Source: Dyadobacter sp. CY326
GTDB lineage: Bacteria; Bacteroidota; Bacteroidia; Cytophagales; Spirosomataceae
DNA length: 64,000 nt
NCBI RefSeq assembly: GCF_021390515.1
Contig: NZ_JAJUXI010000011.1
Span: forward strand, 208,296 to 272,295
Reading direction: 5' to 3'
Part shown: piece after piece, positions 58,861 to 64,000 of the stretch
Layout: each line of letters starts with the position of its first letter
Numbering within the stretch: position 1 is the first letter of the stretch
Translations under genes and position numbers: made by a program
The notes under the pieces: model-generated
Told to the model about the DNA's origin: nothing
Seen by the model: only the letters and a program-made list of their open reading frames with translations
The model's database searches: none

Positions 58861-61800
58861 ATGCCCCATTTCTACATTATCGTTCGCAAAAAATGCGGTC
58901 GTCCCGCCTTGCTGCATAAGTTTCTTTCAATGCTGGTCATGGTTTTACTTCATTCCATCGGCTACGCACAGCCTTACTATCTTCCAAATGAAAAGCTGGG
59001 GCCGATAGGAACGATGTACGCACCCTCACATTATCTGATACCTGCCGGGAAGACGAATTATCACAAATCTGTCCCGCTGTATGCAACCAAATATCTCAGA
59101 GATCCAAACGATCCGGCCTCTACCTCAGTAGCATTGTGTTCTTTCAAAAACGAGGCACTGGGATTGTATGGCAATGTGGAGGTTGTTGGCGAAGGAATAA
59201 ATCCCGACAATGGCATTGATAAGGTACTTTATCCGTTCGCGTCGCCAGTGAGTGCACCAGGTCAAAACGGGCCATTTAACACAATGCCGCATTTAAATAC
59301 ACTATCCGGCAATTTTACACATCCTCATCCGAGTCTGTTCGGAATTAGTGTGCTAGCGCATACGCAGGAGTTCCACCGAATGACATATAATTTGTTTGGA
59401 TGGAAAGGGGCTGACAAAGACGGCCTACAGACTGTTACAAACATAGTTTCCACTTCTTATCCCTCGGCGGTGGTGCAGGTTAGCCCACCAATTGTAGCAT
59501 ACAATGTTGGACAAGGGCTTACTAATCCGCAGTTAAGCAGGGACGTAATAGGACATGAATCCACGCACCTTATTTGGCTTTGGGCATGGGGCAACGGTCA
59601 GGGTAATGAAGAAAGTTATTCTTTGGGGGAAGGATTTGCAGACGTTATTGGGGGCGCCTTAAAGAATTATTCTGCAGTACTGAATGACCCGAGTGCAGGT
59701 TTTGCAAATCCGGATTGGAGCTTTATTATACAAGAGCAAGGACTGGACAGCGAGAGGAATTTTACAAACTCACCGCATCTTTGGTCAATGCCTGAATGCT
59801 ATAAGGGCCTGTTTTGGAAAAAACCAGGTGACGTTGGTTATGACCCCCACGCTAATGGGATGGTTCTTAATAAGATATTTTTTCGCATGAATGTTGGTGA
59901 AACAGGTTACATTGATCAAAACCCGGCGAAAGGGACTTTCATCGTATTACCACTTATTCCTAATAATCCAGCGGCAACTTATGAACTGTCGCTAAAACTC
60001 TTTTTCCGGACTTTTACAGAAAAACTTTCATGGTCGTCAACATTCCCTGATGTTCGCGTCGCAATGCTTGAGATGGCAGAGGAAATGGGATATGCGGATG
60101 GTTCGCACGTTTACCAACAAATTCAAAATGCCTTTAAGGCAGCCGGGATTGGTGACGGATGGGGTTTCGATAATGCAGATTGCGTTGTAGGGCCAAATAC
60201 GCTTGCGCAAGGTTGGAATGGCCTGGTTCCAATTAGCGTACAAGTTGCAAGTCTTGACAATGACCCCCAGGGTAAACAAGTTCATTGGATTGCGGATTGT
60301 CAGGATGTTGATGTTTTAATACTTACGGAAGTTTTTAACCCAATAAGTCCCGATGCTCCCTATTATGCAATTGATCTAGATAACGATGGTATTTATACTA
60401 TTGATAATAATGTATCGCTGTCTAAATCAATTGTCAGTCTCAATCATGGTATTAGAGCAAGCGTGGACCATTTTGCTAAAAAGTTTAATTTTATAGGGCT
60501 TAAGGGCACCAGTAAATTTATTGAACACCTTATAGGCTCTCCGAGTCCTAATTTTATCCCAGGAGCATATCTTGCTCAAATCAAATCTGATTCAGATCCC
60601 GCTAAAATGACCTTGGATCAGATTGCAGGAAATTACTTCGCCGGGATTTATAACACGGTGAAAAGTGTTCAACTGCCCGAATCAAAAGAATCAATAGCTA
60701 TTCGCAAAGCTTTAATGGATATTTTCGGCTTAGAGATCAGCAATGAATATCGATTATCCAAAGGTGATGAAGCACTATGGACTATCGGGTCAGATCTTTT
60801 CGGAGACGGCAATTACTTACGCAGTTTCTTTAACCCAAAATCAAAAGGGCAATTAAATTTTTATAATGGAAAGGGTTGGGACGTTGCGAATCCAGATGAA
60901 ATGGCAGGAGTCTGGACACAATTTTATTATTTGATCTCCAAGGGAACCCCGCTTACTGGCTTTACTAATGAAAATGGGCAAACTCGCTTTTTTACCGGTC
61001 TTGAAGATGGTGTTCCGGAAAAGATCATGTTTGCTGCTTTCCAATATTTCCTTCCCTCAAACCCAACTTTCGACGATGTGGTAGCCGCCATTCAATCTTC
61101 AATTTTATTTCACGGTTATAAAGAAACATCAGGAACATGGAAGAAATGTAATGACGCACTTACCTGTGTGATTGGCAAAGAATTTCTTCCCCAACCTAAA
61201 TTATGGGCCGTTGATGCTGATGGTAACGAAGTTAAAATTGTGGATCCATTTAATGCACAATTCCGTTCCGAAGAATACTTCCCCGACAAAATTGCATATC
61301 GCCTGTTCGAAGTTTCCAAAGATGTAGCATTCAATGATCTGGTGTCACCGGTTTACCGCGCCTTTCAGCATACAACCGAGGTTCTGCTTCCTTACATCGA
61401 TGAAAAAGACCCGGGTAAGCGCACAAACACAGCCAAATTCTTTTTAGAAGAAGGGACCTTTTATGTTCGAAGCAGGCTTTATGCCGCTGGCGGGCCGGGT
61501 TGTGCGAGCTCATTGGGCGGGAATCTGGAATGTCGTGCCCTTGAAATGATGGTAAACAATTGGAGCCCCATCTTACAAGTAACAGTTGCTCCAATTACTA
61601 CTAAACCAATCGCTCCGCTGGAACATGATAAGCTCACCGCCTGGAAAAGCGTCTTTGAGTGGGAGGCGACACCTGGCGCGGCCGGTTATGTTCTGAGGGT
61701 AACGGATTTAACAGGCAAAGTGCCTGTGCAGGATGTTCCTGTTGAAGCGACCAGTGATGAGGCAGAAGCCAAAGAGCTTGCACTGGCTAAGGAACGCGAT

Positions 61801-63423
61801 TATAGCTGGCAAATCACTGCAACTCATAAGCTTGGATCAGAAGAGGGCGTTACCTGGGACAAGGGGCTGAAGAAATTTGTGCAAACCGGACTGACTGAAA
61901 CTGACATTTTCGGCACATGGACTGATCTAATGTCATTCCAGACTGACCTGCCTGAATCGCCATTGCTGGTTCCACCTGCTCCCGCTAATGGTGAACATGT
62001 CCCTCCGTTTGGTCAAGACATTTTACTTTCTGCTGACGAAGCGCCCGGCGCAAGTGGTTACCGCTACCACATCCAGGATAAGAAAAACGACAGGGAACTG
62101 CCGCAAGTGCTGTACGACCATGAAAATTTAAAACTACCCGACATCTCGGATGGCAAAGTATATACATGGGCGTTCGAGCCATACAAGGAGGCCACACCAC
62201 CATTCATTACTGAAAAAGAGTTTGGAAAAAAATACTTTTCCACTTTCGTGGTTGACTATTCCTTAATTCCTGCTCCTGCATTGCTTTCGCCCATTAATGA
62301 TGCCGTCTTCAATTATGGAGTATCGACACCCAAGGAAGTTTTTGCATGGTCGCCAATTGCAGGGGCAGAAGAATACGACTATTCTGTTGACTTTGTAGAA
62401 GATCCTATTAAAGACGATCCTAATGGCTCTACTTCCGAATTAAGTGTTCTAAGAGATGTTGGTAATGTTCCTTCAAAAATAAAGGGAGGTTTTCGGTGGA
62501 AGGTAAGAGCAAAAGCGAAAGACGAAAAAGGGGAGTGGATTGTTGGTCCATATTCTCCCTTGTCATTTTACTGGATACGACCAGCTAAGACAAATCTTAA
62601 ATACCCTTCTGACGGTGCGCAAACTGTGGATAACCATAAGGCAGAATTCTCCTGGTACGAACAGTGGGCTCCGGCTGGACACCTTTTTAGATTATGGAAG
62701 GATAATGTGATTGTGTTCGAAAAAGAAGTTTTTGGTAACAGCATAACAATCACCAATTTGGAAGTAAACACAGATTACACCTGGGATGCTCCAGCGATGA
62801 CCAAAACGCCGACAGCAACACACTTTCCGGAAACCTATACTTTCGCCCATTTCCGGACGGGTAATGCGCCGGATGAAAAGAAGAATGGGAAAGAAATTAA
62901 AGAGTATGATCCTGATGAAGATGAAGCGGAGCCTGGGGATCCAAACGATCCGAATGACCCGGACCAAGGCTCAGGGGATGTTTTTTATCCTCAATTGGGC
63001 TTCACAGTCGATGTCAAGGACGGGGAATTTGCGGATACGTATTCTTATTCCTACAAAGTTACTGTGACAAGTGACAAAGGCTATTCCAGAGAGTGGAATT
63101 GCGCCGTGAATGGACTGGGGGTAGTATTTATTCCAGAAGATATTTTACAGACGAAAGTTAATGGAGATTTGCCAGAGGACACAGCTCTGTACCACTTTCA
63201 TCTTGAAATTACAGACCTCAATGGGAAAGACGACAGTTATGCCGCAAGCCCAACGTGTGATTTTGCTCTGCTTTTATATGATGCTTTGCCAGCCGTTCAG
63301 GGCAAGAAGATGCCACTTTTAGATTTGATACCACAATCAGGCGTGTTCGGCGGCAGATGGGTGGGATGCAGCATTGATTTTGATTTTGAATACATCTTTT
63401 CAACCAAAAAGCCGAAACCATGA
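58861..63423 (+). CDS. Large secreted M4-type metalloprotease with FN3-like repeats
   Basis: This 1520-residue protein has an N-terminal export signal (MLVMVLLHSIGYAQ, cleavage near residue 36). The catalytic domain has the thermolysin-family motif RDVIGHESTHLIW (zinc His232 and His236, catalytic Glu233), and the third ligand Glu257 lies in YSLGEGFADVIGG. A typical M4 propeptide is not evident: only about 120 residues precede the domain. A long middle region and about four fibronectin-III-like repeats follow (about residues 915-1330, for example SVFEWEATPGAAGYVLRVTD and KEVFAWSPIAGAEEYDYSVD). An acidic linker (DPDEDEAEPGDPNDPNDPDQ) and a last beta domain complete it. It has no sorting domain of its own. 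The next gene overlaps its stop by 4 bp and encodes one. Confidence 0.82.
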   Translation: MPHFYIIVRKKCGRPALLHKFLSMLVMVLLHSIGYAQPYYLPNEKLGPIGTMYAPSHYLIPAGKTNYHKSVPLYATKYLRDPNDPASTSVALCSFKNEALGLYGNVEVVGEGINPDNGIDKVLYPFASPVSAPGQNGPFNTMPHLNTLSGNFTHPHPSLFGISVLAHTQEFHRMTYNLFGWKGADKDGLQTVTNIVSTSYPSAVVQVSPPIVAYNVGQGLTNPQLSRDVIGHESTHLIWLWAWGNGQGNEESYSLGEGFADVIGGALKNYSAVLNDPSAGFANPDWSFIIQEQGLDSERNFTNSPHLWSMPECYKGLFWKKPGDVGYDPHANGMVLNKIFFRMNVGETGYIDQNPAKGTFIVLPLIPNNPAATYELSLKLFFRTFTEKLSWSSTFPDVRVAMLEMAEEMGYADGSHVYQQIQNAFKAAGIGDGWGFDNADCVVGPNTLAQGWNGLVPISVQVASLDNDPQGKQVHWIADCQDVDVLILTEVFNPISPDAPYYAIDLDNDGIYTIDNNVSLSKSIVSLNHGIRASVDHFAKKFNFIGLKGTSKFIEHLIGSPSPNFIPGAYLAQIKSDSDPAKMTLDQIAGNYFAGIYNTVKSVQLPESKESIAIRKALMDIFGLEISNEYRLSKGDEALWTIGSDLFGDGNYLRSFFNPKSKGQLNFYNGKGWDVANPDEMAGVWTQFYYLISKGTPLTGFTNENGQTRFFTGLEDGVPEKIMFAAFQYFLPSNPTFDDVVAAIQSSILFHGYKETSGTWKKCNDALTCVIGKEFLPQPKLWAVDADGNEVKIVDPFNAQFRSEEYFPDKIAYRLFEVSKDVAFNDLVSPVYRAFQHTTEVLLPYIDEKDPGKRTNTAKFFLEEGTFYVRSRLYAAGGPGCASSLGGNLECRALEMMVNNWSPILQVTVAPITTKPIAPLEHDKLTAWKSVFEWEATPGAAGYVLRVTDLTGKVPVQDVPVEATSDEAEAKELALAKERDYSWQITATHKLGSEEGVTWDKGLKKFVQTGLTETDIFGTWTDLMSFQTDLPESPLLVPPAPANGEHVPPFGQDILLSADEAPGASGYRYHIQDKKNDRELPQVLYDHENLKLPDISDGKVYTWAFEPYKEATPPFITEKEFGKKYFSTFVVDYSLIPAPALLSPINDAVFNYGVSTPKEVFAWSPIAGAEEYDYSVDFVEDPIKDDPNGSTSELSVLRDVGNVPSKIKGGFRWKVRAKAKDEKGEWIVGPYSPLSFYWIRPAKTNLKYPSDGAQTVDNHKAEFSWYEQWAPAGHLFRLWKDNVIVFEKEVFGNSITITNLEVNTDYTWDAPAMTKTPTATHFPETYTFAHFRTGNAPDEKKNGKEIKEYDPDEDEAEPGDPNDPNDPDQGSGDVFYPQLGFTVDVKDGEFADTYSYSYKVTVTSDKGYSREWNCAVNGLGVVFIPEDILQTKVNGDLPEDTALYHFHLEITDLNGKDDSYAASPTCDFALLLYDALPAVQGKKMPLLDLIPQSGVFGGRWVGCSIDFDFEYIFSTKKPKP

Positions 63424-63776
63424 AGAAGATCATATCAGGCGCAATCCTATTATTTAGTCTTTTTGCATTTCAAGCAGAGGCTCAGGATAAAATCATCAAA
63501 AGTAAATATGGATTAACCATTTATCCAGTGAAGACAACGACTAACGCAGTCACCATTTATCCTAATCCTGCGGCTTCAACGGTAAGATTTAAATCAACAA
63601 AACCATTGGTTGGCTTCAATTTAGAGGTGGTGGATCAAACAGGATTAAGTTGTTTGAAGCTGCAACACCGGACGGATGAAACACTGGATATTTCCAAACT
63701 CCCAAATGGAATATATATCGTTCGGTTTACGAAGGGAAAAGAATCTTATTCCCAGAAGCTGATCGTGCAACGGTAG
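63420..63776 (+). CDS. Free-standing T9SS type A sorting-domain protein
   Basis: This 118-residue protein consists of a signal peptide (MKKIISGAILLFSLFAFQAE) and almost nothing but a T9SS C-terminal sorting domain: VTIYPNPAASTVRFKSTKPL, LEVVDQTGLSCLKLQHRTDE, LDISKLPNGIYIVRFTKGKE and the end SQKLIVQR. Such domains normally sit at the end of large cargo proteins. Here the gene overlaps the protease stop codon (ATGA), in another frame and with its own signal peptide. It could be a separate cell-surface peptide or a carrier for the protease. About 220 bp without a gene follow to the window edge. Confidence 0.88.
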   Translation: MKKIISGAILLFSLFAFQAEAQDKIIKSKYGLTIYPVKTTTNAVTIYPNPAASTVRFKSTKPLVGFNLEVVDQTGLSCLKLQHRTDETLDISKLPNGIYIVRFTKGKESYSQKLIVQR

Positions 63777-63861
63777 CAGTTTGATTACTAGTGATAGAGG
63801 GAGCCGATAAATGCTCGGCTCCTTGCCAACATTGGTTCACTCCCATTGCAGTCATAAAAAA

Positions 63862-63892
63862 GACTTCCCAAGTTTCCAAAACTTGGAAAGTC
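63862..63892. repeat. Palindrome of the GACTTCCCAAGT family, copy 2
   Basis: GACTTCCCAAGT and ACTTGGAAAGTC form a 12-bp stem with one mismatch. The arms match the perfect palindrome at 48818-48848, so both belong to one dispersed repeat family. Confidence 0.7.
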
Positions 63893-63960
63893 TATCCTGA
63901 GTAAGTGACTAGTCCTAAGATAGCGATACAGATTTTAGATTAGTTTAATTAATACTCACA

Positions 63961-64000
63961 AAGCCGTTGCAAGGTTATTCTTGTAGCGGTTTTCTTTTTT
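63961..64000 (+). terminator. Probable intrinsic terminator at the right edge
   Basis: AAGCCGTTGCAAG pairs with CTTGTAGCGGTTT (13 pairs including three G-U) around a 6-nt loop, followed by a T-rich tail that runs to the window edge. It lies about 185 bp after the sorting-domain gene. Confidence 0.5.

Noticed and set aside
63420..63776. Programmed frameshift joining the protease to the sorting domain
   Set aside because: The small gene has its own start codon and a good signal peptide, and no slippery sequence is seen before the protease stop.
1..64000. CRISPR arrays, tRNA, rRNA, tmRNA
   Set aside because: I found no regularly spaced direct repeats and no cloverleaf or rRNA-like sequence. 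The 95-nt element at 31362-31456 was considered as a tRNA-like fold but lacks the conserved T-loop and CCA-end features.

Overview
The window is a chromosomal stretch from a member of the Bacteroidota, most likely order Cytophagales and something close to Dyadobacter. The main evidence is a giant SprA translocon gene between ruvA and gcvH, a GldF permease, secreted proteins with type IX secretion (T9SS) C-terminal sorting domains, DUF4199 proteins, one candidate promoter of the Bacteroidota TAnnTTTG type, and hardly any Shine-Dalgarno signals. The genus is an inference. I see no rRNA, tRNA, CRISPR array, integrase or intact insertion sequence.

Region 1 (1-15.4 kb) is mostly core and reads rightward: the end of a LysM protein, ruvA, sprA, gcvH, a dihydroorotase-like gene that has lost zinc ligands, two DUF4199 membrane proteins, gldF, an ECF sigma factor with its RskA-type anti-sigma factor, and a secreted FAD oxidoreductase. 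Region 2 (15.4-22.4 kb) looks accessory. It holds a three-gene leftward operon that I read as an ABC-three-component (ABC-3C) conflict system (SMEK protein, small middle component, DUF2326 ATPase). With it come an XRE regulator, two small genes, a fic gene that has lost its catalytic core, a 2H phosphoesterase coupled to that fic remnant, and an orphan HigA antitoxin.

Region 3 (22.5-33.0 kb) is a sugar-catabolism locus. A LacI regulator, three exported Gfo/Idh/MocA oxidoreductases, a sugar MFS transporter, NagA and NagB all read leftward, with a divergent secreted sulfatase. Together they suggest use of a sulfated or N-acetylated amino-sugar glycan. Region 4 (33-40.9 kb) carries a YoeB toxin-antitoxin pair, a TPR histidine kinase with a NarL-type regulator, small secreted proteins, an M23 peptidase lipoprotein and a GlxA-type AraC regulator.

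Region 5 (40.9-48.4 kb) has a 1386-residue T9SS-secreted protein with four CBM6-like modules and a clan GH-A-like domain, an amylosucrase homologue with two of three catalytic acids changed to Asn and no B domain, and a HigBA locus whose toxin gene is stopped by one amber codon. Region 6 (48.4-54.6 kb) is an ArsR-type regulator followed by a complete RND efflux operon. Region 7 (54.6-64 kb) holds two paralogous lipoproteins, a SHOCT protein, an MscS channel, a large M4-type metalloprotease and, overlapping its stop codon, a free-standing T9SS sorting-domain protein.

The strongest candidates for follow-up are the ABC-3C operon, the degenerate amylosucrase, the core-deleted fic gene, the amber-stopped higB and the orphan sorting-domain protein.
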